Shown: positions 17,153-25,474 of the stretch, piece after piece
How positions within the stretch are numbered: position 1 is the stretch's first letter
Layout: every line of letters starts with the position of its first letter
NCBI GenBank assembly: GCA_019636835.1
Contig: JAHBWU010000041.1
Coordinates: 1 to 36,049 of the forward strand
Length of the DNA: 36,049 nucleotides
DNA from: Nitrospira sp.
Lineage (GTDB): Bacteria; Nitrospirota; Nitrospiria; Nitrospirales; Nitrospiraceae
Reading direction: 5' to 3'
The notes under the pieces: generated by a model
The model's database searches: none
Told to the model about the DNA's origin: nothing
The model's input: the letters and a program-made list of their open reading frames with translations, nothing else
Program-made: the position numbers and the translations under genes

Positions 17153-18091
17153 ATGTCCGTTGAAACCGAAGACGCGTTCCAGAAAGACCTAGTCGATCTT
17201 TTCGTTCAAGAAGCACAGGAATGGCTCCAGCAAATTCACGTCGCACTTGATGAACTACAGCAAGCTCCTCCTTTCGAACGTCATCGTGCCTTGGCTCAAA
17301 CAATCAAGGTCGGCATTACAAACCTCGGTGGGTCTGCAGCCACGCTCAACCTAAGCGATGTCGAGCGAGCGAGTTTTGCAGCCCTTCCCTTCGTTGAAGC
17401 CGTTCAAGACCCTTCCGCGCGAATCACTGCCGATGACTTCATTGCACTTTGCAAGCAACTGGGACACGTGCACGGAGCTCTGACTAGAGCGACCGGTGTG
17501 CCGTTTGATGAGAAGCACGTACCGGTTTCCAGCGACGACCAGCCAACGATGATCGCAACACAAGAGTTGTTGGTGTTACTCCGTGGACTTCAAGATCAAT
17601 ACACGGCGTCCGACACCTCCCATCGTAATGTGGTTCAAACGATGATGGTCCAGGCGGAGGGATTGATGGAGCGCGGGGTGGAACAATGCAATGTGGCCTC
17701 CATCCAAGAATTTCTCGACCGGTCAGCCCAAGGAGATCAAGGCTTTCTCCAAGTCGTTCGACAAGAACTTCCTCATTTGACGGCCGTCCTTCGGACCCTC
17801 AAGAAAGATGGCGTCGTCCCTAGCCCACCGTCCTCCGATTTGCAAAATGCTGTTGAACGTGTCGCGCAGCTGTGGTCTGCCGCACAACAGGTCAACGCCT
17901 CCCATGCGATGGTGTTTTTTATGGGATTGCATAGTTTCCTCACGATCGTGATGCAGGATCGTGTAGCGGTGAATGCCCAAAACTATGACGCGATCCAATC
18001 ACGTCTAGGTCAGAATGTGACGGCGATCGAGGAATGGGCGGAAAGCGGACGGAGAGAGCGCTTGGCTATACAAGGCGCGTTGCCTCAGTAG
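17153..18091 (+). CDS. Degenerate HPt protein, FimL/ChpA-N-like
   Basis: A 312-residue, largely helical protein without membrane segments. The first 100 residues follow the HPt pattern (LVDLFVQEAQEWLQQIHVALDEL, then NLGGSAATLNLSDVERASFAAL), but at the site where phosphorylatable His stands before LKGSA there is Thr (ITNLGGSA). It should therefore not take part in phosphotransfer. The rest (HAMVFFMGLHSFLTIVMQDR near the C terminus) matches no family I can name with confidence. Such inactive HPt proteins exist in twitching systems, for example FimL, which resembles the N-terminal part of ChpA. I chose the ATG at 17153, nine bases after AAGGA at 17139-17143; earlier ATGs at 17123 and 17129 are possible. 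Confidence 0.65.
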   Translation: MSVETEDAFQKDLVDLFVQEAQEWLQQIHVALDELQQAPPFERHRALAQTIKVGITNLGGSAATLNLSDVERASFAALPFVEAVQDPSARITADDFIALCKQLGHVHGALTRATGVPFDEKHVPVSSDDQPTMIATQELLVLLRGLQDQYTASDTSHRNVVQTMMVQAEGLMERGVEQCNVASIQEFLDRSAQGDQGFLQVVRQELPHLTAVLRTLKKDGVVPSPPSSDLQNAVERVAQLWSAAQQVNASHAMVFFMGLHSFLTIVMQDRVAVNAQNYDAIQSRLGQNVTAIEEWAESGRRERLAIQGALPQ

Positions 18092-18223
18092 AATCGACTC
18101 CATAGCCGAAGTTCCGCTCTGGCGATGCTGAAATGAAGCGGACCTACGAGCACCACCTATCTATGCGGTACAAGGTCTTAGTCTGACTCAAGAAGTGTTG
18201 CATCGACAAAACACTCCAGACAC

Positions 18224-19282
18224 ATGGGTGATGTCTTGATGAACTGGTATCACGAGGCAGAACGCGCGTTGGATGAGATAGCGATCGCTGTGCAAGAACA
18301 TCGCTCCCTATCGCTGGAACGACTTGAGATCCTTGCGGGGGACGTTGTTTCATCGCTGCAGCACAACGATGAGCTTGTGGTGCAGGCATTAGCAGGACCT
18401 TCCGGATCAACTCTCATTACTAATCTGATCAATGTGGCCATACTCGGGACGAAGGTAGGGATCGGTCTTGGGTACTATGGGGAAGAGCTACACCGGTTGG
18501 CACTAGCCGGTTTTGTCCATGATATTGGATTATTTGCCGTGCCGAAATCCTTGATCACCAAGGCCGGCCGTTTGACCCAGGAAGAGCGGGAACTCATCGA
18601 ACGGCATCCTGAGCTGGGATATCAGGTTATTGAGAAGTGCGGGCCAGCGTATCACTGGTTGGCACAATTGACGCTCCAGGCTCACGAACGCTTCAATGGG
18701 CAGGGGTACCCCAATCGACTCACAGGAAGAGAGATCAGTGAAATTGCCCAGATCTTGGGAATGGTCGACGTATTCGATGCATTGGTGAGCGAGCGCCCCT
18801 ATCGCCGTCGCCTGCTTCCGTACGAAGCAGTCAAGGAACTTTTGGTCGCTGAACGAAGGACCTTTCCTCGAGAAATCCTAAAGGCGCTCGTCGAGCAGTT
18901 TTCGGTTTATCCTCTTGGGACTACAGTGCGATTAACAACTGGAGAAGTAGGAACGGTAGCCAAAGTGAATAGCCGCTATCCCCTTCGCCCGGTCGTGCGG
19001 ATGAACGACCAGCAGGAATATGAGGGAGGTGGTTCTTGTGAGATTGATTTGAGCTGCATGCCATTAGTATCAATCACGGAGATTCTACATCCTCCCGTGG
19101 TCGGACGTATCATATTTTCAGAAGTTCCCCGCAAACCGGCAATGTCTGTTGCGCCGACCGCCGTGTCTGATTCCTTCACCTCGTTGCTCGAAAGCCTTGA
19201 CGCGGTTGTGTCGACACTGCAGAGCGCAGTGGACACCAAGAGGACCTCGTTGAAGCCACTGGATGTAGGCACCGATACCTGA
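18224..19282 (+). CDS. HD-GYP-type phosphohydrolase domain protein
   Basis: The 352-residue protein has an HD-GYP-like core at about residues 85-200: FVHDIG (His99, Asp100), ERHPELGYQVI (His128), AHERFNGQGYP (His154, GYP at 161-163) and MVDVFDALVSERPYRR (Asp182). HD-GYP proteins hydrolyse cyclic di-GMP. Compared with the usual HHExxDGxGYP motif, the first His is Ala153 and the Asp before Gly is Asn, so metal binding may be altered. A typical HD-GYP C-terminal extension follows (TTVRLTTGEVGTVAKVN and RPVVRM). There is no receiver domain; the N terminus is helical. The ATG at 18239 is an alternative start, eight bases after GGGTG. It closes the chemosensory cluster and may link it to cyclic di-GMP. 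Confidence 0.8.
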   Translation: MGDVLMNWYHEAERALDEIAIAVQEHRSLSLERLEILAGDVVSSLQHNDELVVQALAGPSGSTLITNLINVAILGTKVGIGLGYYGEELHRLALAGFVHDIGLFAVPKSLITKAGRLTQEERELIERHPELGYQVIEKCGPAYHWLAQLTLQAHERFNGQGYPNRLTGREISEIAQILGMVDVFDALVSERPYRRRLLPYEAVKELLVAERRTFPREILKALVEQFSVYPLGTTVRLTTGEVGTVAKVNSRYPLRPVVRMNDQQEYEGGGSCEIDLSCMPLVSITEILHPPVVGRIIFSEVPRKPAMSVAPTAVSDSFTSLLESLDAVVSTLQSAVDTKRTSLKPLDVGTDT

Positions 19283-19464
19283 CCGTATACGTGAAAAAAC
19301 CAGCTCAATAACGCTGTATTCTCCTCCGGATAGCCTTACGATCGGCCTCGTGCGTTGAGCCAACTAAATATCCACAAGATCTATACCGCGTTTGCGGAAG
19401 AGCAAGCGATCAACCTGCCACTTATCAGAACGAAATCAATGACCTCAGGACTCTGTTCGACTCT

Positions 19465-19493
19465 TTGCTGTAGAGCTCCCGGATGGTTATAAT
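19465..19493 (+). promoter_or_regulatory. Possible sigma-70 promoter for the membrane protein gene
   Basis: A perfect TATAAT at 19488-19493 lies 17 bases after TTGCTG at 19465-19470. The -35 match is weak (three of six). It is about 45 bases upstream of the GTG start at 19539 and stands in a 256-base gap that otherwise shows no gene. Confidence 0.4.
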
Positions 19494-19538
19494 AATATCT
19501 TTGACTTGCGAATGTCTTGACGATAGCCAAGGGGTCAC

Positions 19539-20078
19539 GTGCCGAAGCTCATCAACGTTCATCATCCACAGCATTCGATGCAACTAGCCCAGGAGTACGT
19601 CAAAACGTACGTCCTCATGCCGTCAGGCCTTCTAGGTCTCATCTGTGTGATCGGTGCGGTTGGAGGTCTGGGATACCAATGGCTCGCAACCGACAGCTAT
19701 ACCTGGGATACCTTTTATCAGAGTTCCGGGTTGTTCATGTCGGGCGTAGGCTTGGGAGCGGCGCAGACGCTCTATCAACGATATCTCTTGCGGGAGTTCC
19801 CTGAAGTTCTGGCGGCCCGCATGAAAGAAGGGCTGAATCGGCAGAAAGGAAAGCTTAAGAAGAGGTCGGACGCGACGACCATCGAGCACCCGGGACGTCA
19901 GTTCGTCCCGCTCGCGTATCTGCTTGGCGTGATCATCTTGCTCGGTGGGGCTGTTGCGGCGTCTGCCTACGGCCATGTGAGCACGGTTGCGGCGCTCTTG
20001 ATGCCCTGGGCCGGGTTTTATTGGGCGAGACTGTTCTTATGGCGGAGAGTGATCAAAGTAGAAAAAGCCGAGCAGTGA
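19539..20078 (+). CDS. Small four-helix membrane protein of unknown function
   Basis: A 179-residue product with four predicted membrane helices at about residues 27-48, 60-80, 123-143 and 147-168, and a basic hydrophilic loop (about 83-118, rich in Lys and Arg) between helices 2 and 3. By the positive-inside rule this loop should face the cytoplasm. I do not recognise the family. The start is the GTG at 19539 with AAGGGG a few bases upstream; the next candidate Met is at residue 14. It stands alone, behind a possible TATAAT promoter and convergent with the lpxD operon. Confidence 0.7.
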   Translation: MPKLINVHHPQHSMQLAQEYVKTYVLMPSGLLGLICVIGAVGGLGYQWLATDSYTWDTFYQSSGLFMSGVGLGAAQTLYQRYLLREFPEVLAARMKEGLNRQKGKLKKRSDATTIEHPGRQFVPLAYLLGVIILLGGAVAASAYGHVSTVAALLMPWAGFYWARLFLWRRVIKVEKAEQ

Positions 20079-20084
20079 AGTCCC

Positions 20085-20267
20085 CGCAAGCTGTTCAAAA
20101 AGACCGTCCGGCAAGGCCACCGCGAGGTCCACGACTCGAAGAATAATGAGCGTCACGTTTGCGGACGGGCACGAGTCGGTGAGCACCCAGTGTCTTAAAA
20201 GTCGAGTCGTAATCTTTATCAGAACGATGCGAGAACGCAGCTGGTGACCTTTTTCGGCACCCTGCTA
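20085..20267. repeat. Possible non-coding repeat element between convergent genes
   Basis: The gap between the membrane protein and lpxD holds no plausible gene. Its ends are imperfectly inverted: AGCTGTTCAAAAAGACCGTC on the left, and on the right CTTTTTCGGCACCCTGCTAG, which read on the other strand gives the same AAAAAG core with similar flanks. The right end runs into the lpxD stop codon (CTA at 20265-20267 on this strand). The TTCAAAAAG and CTTTTTC ends look like a small non-autonomous element. I recall intergenic elements with such ends in Nitrospira genomes but cannot check this here. It may also work as a two-way terminator. Confidence 0.4.
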
Positions 20268-21365
20268 GTTCTTTTTAGAACGAGCTGCTTTGGATCGAGG
20301 AGCCCGACCCGACGTTTTTTTTAACTGTGTTTCAAGGGTTGCCACGCGCTGTTCTAAATTACGGACCAGTTCTCTCATTTCGGGAAGTTGAAAAATACCT
20401 CCCTGAATTCTCAGAGCTTTTTCACGCGGCATTGCCGGAATGCCCCCTACCACCTGGTTTGATTCAATACTCCGATTGACTCCGGCCTTGGCCGCGATCA
20501 TGACTTGATCACCGATAGTGATATGATCAGCAAGCCCGGCTTGGCCGCCGATCATCACATGATGGCCGATGGTTGTGCTGCCGGCGATGCCGACCTGCGC
20601 AACGAGGATGCAGTGCTCTCCCACTGTGACATTGTGGGCAATCTGAACGAGATTGTCGACTTTGGTACCCTGCTTGACCAGAGTCCGACCGAACGTCGCA
20701 CGGTCGACCGTCACATTGGCGCCTAGTTCAACGTCGTCTTCGATGGCAACGCCGCCAAGTTGCGGGATCTTATGATGGCGGCCTTGATGCTGCACATATC
20801 CGAACCCGTCGGCTCCGATCACGGTCCCACTGTGCACGATCACTCGCGCACCAAGTGAACAGCCCTCGCGAACGACGACATTGGGATACAAAACGGAATC
20901 ATCTCCGATCGTTGAATCCGATCCTACGAAGACCCCCGGATAGAGCGTGACGCGATGGCCGATCGTCACGCGGTCCCCCAAGGTAACAAATGGCCAAATA
21001 GAAGGATCGGTTCCGATCCGCACATCGGCACCCTGTATCACATATTCGGCAATACCCCGAGGAGTCTGTCGGCGAACAAAAAAGGTCTGCGCGACGCGCG
21101 CGAAGGCCAACATTGGATTGTCCACGACGATTTGCGGGACAGCGAGATCAGGTAAATGTCGATGTACCAGCAGCGCTGCAACGCGAAGGCCGGCCGCCGC
21201 CTTCGACATCTTGTCGTTGGCGATGAACGACAACGCGTCTGGATCGGCTTCGCTGAGAATCGTTAAGCCGGAAACCGCTGTCTGATTGTCGCCGTGAATC
21301 GTCCCACCGACAACCTCGTGGATCTGAGTCAATGTGATCGGAGAAGGCAGTTGAGGCTTGTTCAT
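20265..21365 (-). CDS. lpxD: UDP-3-O-(3-hydroxyacyl)glucosamine N-acyltransferase LpxD
   Basis: LpxD transfers a 3-hydroxyacyl chain from acyl carrier protein to the 2-amino group of UDP-3-O-acylglucosamine, the third step of lipid A synthesis. The 366-residue product has the N-terminal uridine-binding domain (DALSFIANDK), a left-handed beta-helix of hexapeptide repeats over about residues 110-310 (IGxxxxI style), and the catalytic His244 in VDNLVQIAHNVTVG. The VNRSIESNQVVGGIPA segment closes the helix. The C terminus is a basic tail (KKTSGRAPRSKAARSKKN), longer than usual. Its start overlaps the stop of the acyl carrier protein gene by four bases (ATGA), so the two are translationally coupled. 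Confidence 0.93.
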   Translation of the reverse strand: MNKPQLPSPITLTQIHEVVGGTIHGDNQTAVSGLTILSEADPDALSFIANDKMSKAAAGLRVAALLVHRHLPDLAVPQIVVDNPMLAFARVAQTFFVRRQTPRGIAEYVIQGADVRIGTDPSIWPFVTLGDRVTIGHRVTLYPGVFVGSDSTIGDDSVLYPNVVVREGCSLGARVIVHSGTVIGADGFGYVQHQGRHHKIPQLGGVAIEDDVELGANVTVDRATFGRTLVKQGTKVDNLVQIAHNVTVGEHCILVAQVGIAGSTTIGHHVMIGGQAGLADHITIGDQVMIAAKAGVNRSIESNQVVGGIPAMPREKALRIQGGIFQLPEMRELVRNLEQRVATLETQLKKTSGRAPRSKAARSKKN

Positions 21366-21817
21366 CGAGCCGCAACTTTCTTCTTCCCAGACGTAACGGA
21401 GGACGCCTTCTTCGGTTTTCCCGCAGAAGCTGGTTTTGCTGAAGCTGTCTTCTTGGTGGACGGAGACTTGGTTGAGGCTGTCTTGGTCGCGGTTGACTTG
21501 ACTGATTTCGACTTGCTTGCAGCGGTCGCGGGTTTGGCCGATTCAGGCTTGGATTCAGTCTTAGGTTCAGCGAGCCGCCGCTGGACATAGGCGGCTACCG
21601 TACCAACGGTACTCAACCCCGGGAGGTCTTGATCCGGAATTTGAAGTTTGAATCGCTCCTCGATCTCGAAGAGCAGTTCGATGATGGCCACCGAGTCGAG
21701 ACCGAGATCATCACGAAGATGATGAGATTCGGTAATCGACGCAGGATCTCGCTTGAGATAACTGGCCAAGGCTTGAACGATTTTAGAGGTAATCGCGGGA
21801 TCGATCGATTCAGTCAT
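21362..21817 (-). CDS. Acyl carrier protein with a lysine-rich C-terminal tail
   Basis: Residues 1-83 form an acyl carrier protein. The phosphopantetheine site is Ser42 in DDLGLDSVAIIELLFEIEERF, and the PDQDLPGLSTVGTVAAYV segment is helix 3/4. Residues 84-151 are a low-complexity tail of Lys, Ala, Ser, Thr and Pro (17 Lys and 1 Arg against 3 Glu), like histone H1-type tails. Standard acyl carrier proteins are strongly acidic and end near residue 80, so this is an unusual form. The ATG at 21817 lies eight bases after AAGGAG; an upstream in-frame start at 21889 would add non-family residues. Between fabF and lpxD, it is probably dedicated to making or delivering an acyl chain for lipid A. Confidence 0.88.
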   Translation of the reverse strand: MTESIDPAITSKIVQALASYLKRDPASITESHHLRDDLGLDSVAIIELLFEIEERFKLQIPDQDLPGLSTVGTVAAYVQRRLAEPKTESKPESAKPATAASKSKSVKSTATKTASTKSPSTKKTASAKPASAGKPKKASSVTSGKKKVAAR

Positions 21818-21902
21818 TATGGGTACTCCTTCAAGTGGAATGAGGATTTTCGCATGTGAATTCGGCGAGAGGTCCTTGATATCGTTCAACTGTTCTTATC
21901 TC

Positions 21903-23159
21903 TTACGCCACGAATTTTTTAAAGACGACTGTGGCATTGTTGCTGCCGAATCCGAATGCGTTCAAGAGAGCGTAACGAACTTTTCGTTCTTGGACGGCAC
22001 GTCGGATCCCATCCAAACGGCACGCCGGGTCCGGTTCCTCATAGTTCGCCGTGGGATGGATCTGTCCAGTATGGATTGAGAGGGTCGTTGCCACAGCGCC
22101 GATCGCCCCAGCTGCTCCCAATGTATGACCGATGAGTGACTTCGTGGCATTGACGGCGATTTTGTCCGCACGATTCTTAAAAAGACTCCTGATCGCTTTG
22201 GTCTCGACGGCATCGCCGATTGTCGTGGAGGTCGCATGGGCGTTGATGTAGTCCACCTGATCTGGCCTGATGCCGGCAGAGTCCAGACCGATCTTCATAG
22301 TCGTAGAGATTTCCTGACCATCTTCCTGAGGAATGACCATGTGATAGGCTTCGCTGGTGGCGGCATATCCGGCAAGTTCAGCATAAACTCTCGCTTTCCG
22401 CTTCTTGGCATGTGCCCATGATTCCACGACTAAGGTGGCAGCTCCCTCGCCCATGACGAATCCGTCGCGCAGTCGATCAAAGGGGCGTGAGGCTCGCTCG
22501 GGAGCATCATTAAACTCGCTGGAGAGGGCACGCAAAGAACAGAATCCGGCAAAAACCAACGGAGTAATGCTCGCGTCAGCCCCGACGACGATGATGACAT
22601 CGGCCTGACCGCTGCGAATGCATTGCAGCGCTTGACCGAGAGCATGGGCACTGGAGGAACAGGCCGTCGAGATCGTGAGGTTCGGTCCCTTGGCGCCATG
22701 TGCCATCGCGACGATGCCTGAAGCGGAATTCAACGTGATCGTAGGAATGAAATTGGGATGTACGCGATGCGGTCGTTGAGTTTTAAAGAGCTGCGTGATT
22801 TCTCGCTCTCCCATCACCATTCCACCCATGCCGGCTCCGACAATGACGCCGACGCGATGTGGAGACTCCTTGGCCATACTCAGACCGGCATCGGCGAGCG
22901 CTTCCTTCGTGGAGACCAAGGCGAATTGCGCGTAACGATCCACGCGACTTGCTTGCACAGTCGGCAAATACTGTTCCGGTGAGAAATTATGGACTTGGCC
23001 GGCAACGCGCGAACGATAGCCGGACATGGGAAACCATCCTAGAGAAGGGATCGCGGTAACTCCTGAGTGACCTGCGAGGGCCGCCTTCCAGAATTCACTG
23101 ACGCCGATCCCGATGGGGGATATTACCCCGAGACCGGTAATTACCACACGCGTGGCCAT
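21903..23159 (-). CDS. fabF: Beta-ketoacyl-[acyl carrier protein] synthase II (FabF family)
   Basis: A 418-residue condensing enzyme. The catalytic triad is visible: Cys167 in ISTACSSSAHALGQ, His308 in INAHATSTTIGD and His345 with Lys340 in NATKSLIGHTLGAAGA. The N terminus VVITGLGVISPIG and the C terminus LLNAFGFGSNNATVVFKK are standard for FabF/KAS II. It elongates acyl chains on acyl carrier protein, presumably the lysine-tailed one encoded 85 bases downstream. AAGGAGGG stands six bases before the ATG. Its placement in a lipid A operon suggests a specialised synthase rather than the housekeeping copy, but the sequence alone cannot settle that. Confidence 0.92.
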   Translation of the reverse strand: MATRVVITGLGVISPIGIGVSEFWKAALAGHSGVTAIPSLGWFPMSGYRSRVAGQVHNFSPEQYLPTVQASRVDRYAQFALVSTKEALADAGLSMAKESPHRVGVIVGAGMGGMVMGEREITQLFKTQRPHRVHPNFIPTITLNSASGIVAMAHGAKGPNLTISTACSSSAHALGQALQCIRSGQADVIIVVGADASITPLVFAGFCSLRALSSEFNDAPERASRPFDRLRDGFVMGEGAATLVVESWAHAKKRKARVYAELAGYAATSEAYHMVIPQEDGQEISTTMKIGLDSAGIRPDQVDYINAHATSTTIGDAVETKAIRSLFKNRADKIAVNATKSLIGHTLGAAGAIGAVATTLSIHTGQIHPTANYEEPDPACRLDGIRRAVQERKVRYALLNAFGFGSNNATVVFKKFVA

Positions 23160-23236
23160 GTTTTTCCCTCCTTATGGGCGCACACGGCGCCTTTCTTACC
23201 GGAAGACCGATAGACAGTCAACTAGGAAACCTCTCT

Positions 23237-24328
23237 TCAATGCCTAACTTTTAGTAACAGATAGAGGCCGAAGCTGAGAAACAGTGCATTGGCCATCCAA
23301 CCGGCAAGCATGGGAGCCAATGCTCCGCCTCGTCCGAGCGCGATAGCGACGGAGTGTGTCGTCCAGTAGCAGAATCCGACGATGAACGCTTGTCCGATAC
23401 CCACGGCCATGTTTCCACCGCGAACTCCGCTTCGCCTCAAACTCAACGCGATGCCGACGAGCACCATCACGACGGTCACCAACGGGAATGCGACACGACC
23501 GTAATAGTCCGTCAGCAGACGGGCGAACGAGAACCCTTCGTGCCGAAAGCGCGCGAGGTAATTTCGGATTTCCCGAAACGTCATGGTCTCTGAGTTCCCC
23601 ATAAGTGAGGAGGAGAAATCATCGGGAATCAACGGAATGTTGATCGCCTGTTCCGTGAACAGAGCCAGCTCTACGGTATCGTCCGATTGGAACCGTCGAT
23701 GATTTCCGTTCAGCAGGATCCAGCCTTGAGGAGTATAGCGGGCTTCAGCCGCTTCCGTAATCCGATCGAGTTTAAACGGCGGACGAAAATGAAAGATTCG
23801 TACACCCCGAAGGATCTTGCCTGCGACATCGATCTCATCGACTTCCATCAGGCCGTCTGCACTGATACGGGCCCAGGGCTGGATGGCTTTGACGGTGACT
23901 GGAGCCGGTCGCTGCTCGATCTGGATGACACGAACTTCTTCGGCTTTCTCCGAGGCGAGTGGAATGACGGTCGAGCTGAAAAAAAAGAGAATCACAGACA
24001 CGCCGGCGGCAAACAGGAGAAACGGCGAGGTCATCCACAACAAGCTGATCCCGCAGCTGCGCATGGCGGTGATTTCGTTGCTGCGCGCGAATAGACCGAG
24101 CGTCAGCAAGGTGGCCACCAAGATTGCGAACGGAGCGACTTGGAACGAAATAGAAGGAATCTTCAACGCGAAGTACGTAAGAATTGGAACGATTCCCGAT
24201 TCATAGCGCAAGAACCGGCGAACTTTCTCGAAAAAATCGATCACAAGATAGATGGTCACCAAGCCTGAAAAGCACATTCCGAAAATTTTTGAGTATTCAC
24301 GAAGGATGTACCGGAATAGGATCGTCAT
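23237..24328 (-). CDS. lptG: LPS export permease LptG (YjgP/YjgQ family)
   Basis: A 363-residue inner membrane protein with an N-terminal membrane block (about residues 1-130), a periplasmic beta-jellyroll-like domain (about 130-270) and a C-terminal membrane block (about 275-360). This is the layout of the LptF/LptG permeases that, with the LptB ATPase, lift lipopolysaccharide out of the inner membrane. Family features include FLRYESGIVPILTYFALKIPSIS, the LGLFARSNEITAMRSCGISLLWM coupling helix and the FPLVTVVMVLVGIALSLR segment. It follows lptF after 4 bases. Assignment to LptG rather than LptF rests on the second position and on the more typical LptG N terminus. Confidence 0.88.
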   Translation of the reverse strand: MTILFRYILREYSKIFGMCFSGLVTIYLVIDFFEKVRRFLRYESGIVPILTYFALKIPSISFQVAPFAILVATLLTLGLFARSNEITAMRSCGISLLWMTSPFLLFAAGVSVILFFFSSTVIPLASEKAEEVRVIQIEQRPAPVTVKAIQPWARISADGLMEVDEIDVAGKILRGVRIFHFRPPFKLDRITEAAEARYTPQGWILLNGNHRRFQSDDTVELALFTEQAINIPLIPDDFSSSLMGNSETMTFREIRNYLARFRHEGFSFARLLTDYYGRVAFPLVTVVMVLVGIALSLRRSGVRGGNMAVGIGQAFIVGFCYWTTHSVAIALGRGGALAPMLAGWMANALFLSFGLYLLLKVRH

Positions 24329-24332
24329 GATG

Positions 24333-25424
24333 TTATTGTCTGCTCATCCTGATGAAAAGGGCGACGGTGATGACGACGAACACGATGTTCGGCAACCAGG
24401 CGCCCACAAAGGGATGAAGGATCAAGGCCGTCACCAAAAAATCGCACCCGACATTCAGGATATAAAACGCGATGATGATCCCCACGCCGACGGCAAACCC
24501 GCCGACCCGTCCGGACCGCTTCGAGACGATTCCGACCGGCACGCCGAGTAGACAGAATACGAGCGAAGCGGTCGGAAAGGCCAAGTCCTTATAGTATTCC
24601 ATCAGACGACGAAGGGAGCCGGCATCCTTGCCGCCGGATTCGGCCAGCCGTGCCCTGATCTGTTCATATGACGGGCGCTCTTCAGTGGCCGAATAGCTGC
24701 TGAGGTTCAGATCGATCTTGAGGTCGTAACTGGCGAACGCAATCAGCCGATATTGGTCGACTTGACGCGGTCGGCTATGAATGACTCCATTCACGAGCTG
24801 GAGAGCGACCTGAGCATGGGCTGCATCGATAAAGACATGATATTGCTCCGCCACAATGACACGAGGCTCTTCGGGCAGACGTTCATCCGAGATGAATATG
24901 CCCTCAGCCGGACGTCCCGATTCCCCTTCAGGAACATAGATCATCATACGGGGAATCGGTTCATTGAAGGTCCCACGTTCCAAAGCCAGAACAAGCTGAT
25001 CTTTGAGCAGATTGAGAGCCACCTTTTTGAGATTCAATGAGCTCCATGGCTGCCCCCATTGAGACAACACCAATGTCAGCGTAAAGACACACACCGAGAA
25101 CAGGAGTACCGGCTGCGAGAGGCGAAACAGGCTGAGCCCGGTCGCGCGCATGGCGACTAGTTCCTTGTCAAAGGACAACCGGCCGAATGCTGTCACCGAC
25201 GCGATCAGGCCCGCGATCGGAAGAGTGAGGACGAGGCCGGAGGGGAGCAGCATGGCAATTACTTTGAGAAGTGCCCAGAAACCGACCCCTTTGGACACCA
25301 ACAGTTCGACAAGGCGCAAGAGCTCCCTGGTCAGCATGACAAAGCAGAGCGCACCAAGGCTGAGACCGAACGGAGAGAGAAGTTCCGTGAAAATGTACCG
25401 ATCGAGCAGCGTTCGTAGGATCAC
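24333..25424 (-). CDS. lptF: LPS export permease LptF (YjgP/YjgQ family)
   Basis: The partner permease of LptG, also 363 residues, with the same layout of membrane block, periplasmic domain and membrane block. Typical segments are LDRYIFTELLSPFGLSLGALCFV at the N terminus, FGRLSFDKELVAMRATGLSLFRL, the coupling helix that contacts the LptB ATPase, and FPTASLVFCLLGVPVGIVSKRSGR. The start is GTG at 25424; an in-frame TAA upstream rules out a longer gene, and there is no clear ribosome binding site. It heads the minus-strand operon lptF-lptG-fabF-acp-lpxD, about 45 bases after the expected transcription start of the promoter at 25475-25503. Confidence 0.88.
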   Translation of the reverse strand: MILRTLLDRYIFTELLSPFGLSLGALCFVMLTRELLRLVELLVSKGVGFWALLKVIAMLLPSGLVLTLPIAGLIASVTAFGRLSFDKELVAMRATGLSLFRLSQPVLLFSVCVFTLTLVLSQWGQPWSSLNLKKVALNLLKDQLVLALERGTFNEPIPRMMIYVPEGESGRPAEGIFISDERLPEEPRVIVAEQYHVFIDAAHAQVALQLVNGVIHSRPRQVDQYRLIAFASYDLKIDLNLSSYSATEERPSYEQIRARLAESGGKDAGSLRRLMEYYKDLAFPTASLVFCLLGVPVGIVSKRSGRVGGFAVGVGIIIAFYILNVGCDFLVTALILHPFVGAWLPNIVFVVITVALFIRMSRQ

Positions 25425-25474
25425 AGAATATTTGGAAGCGTGATCTGATTACCTTGGTCGGAGAAATTTTGAAC

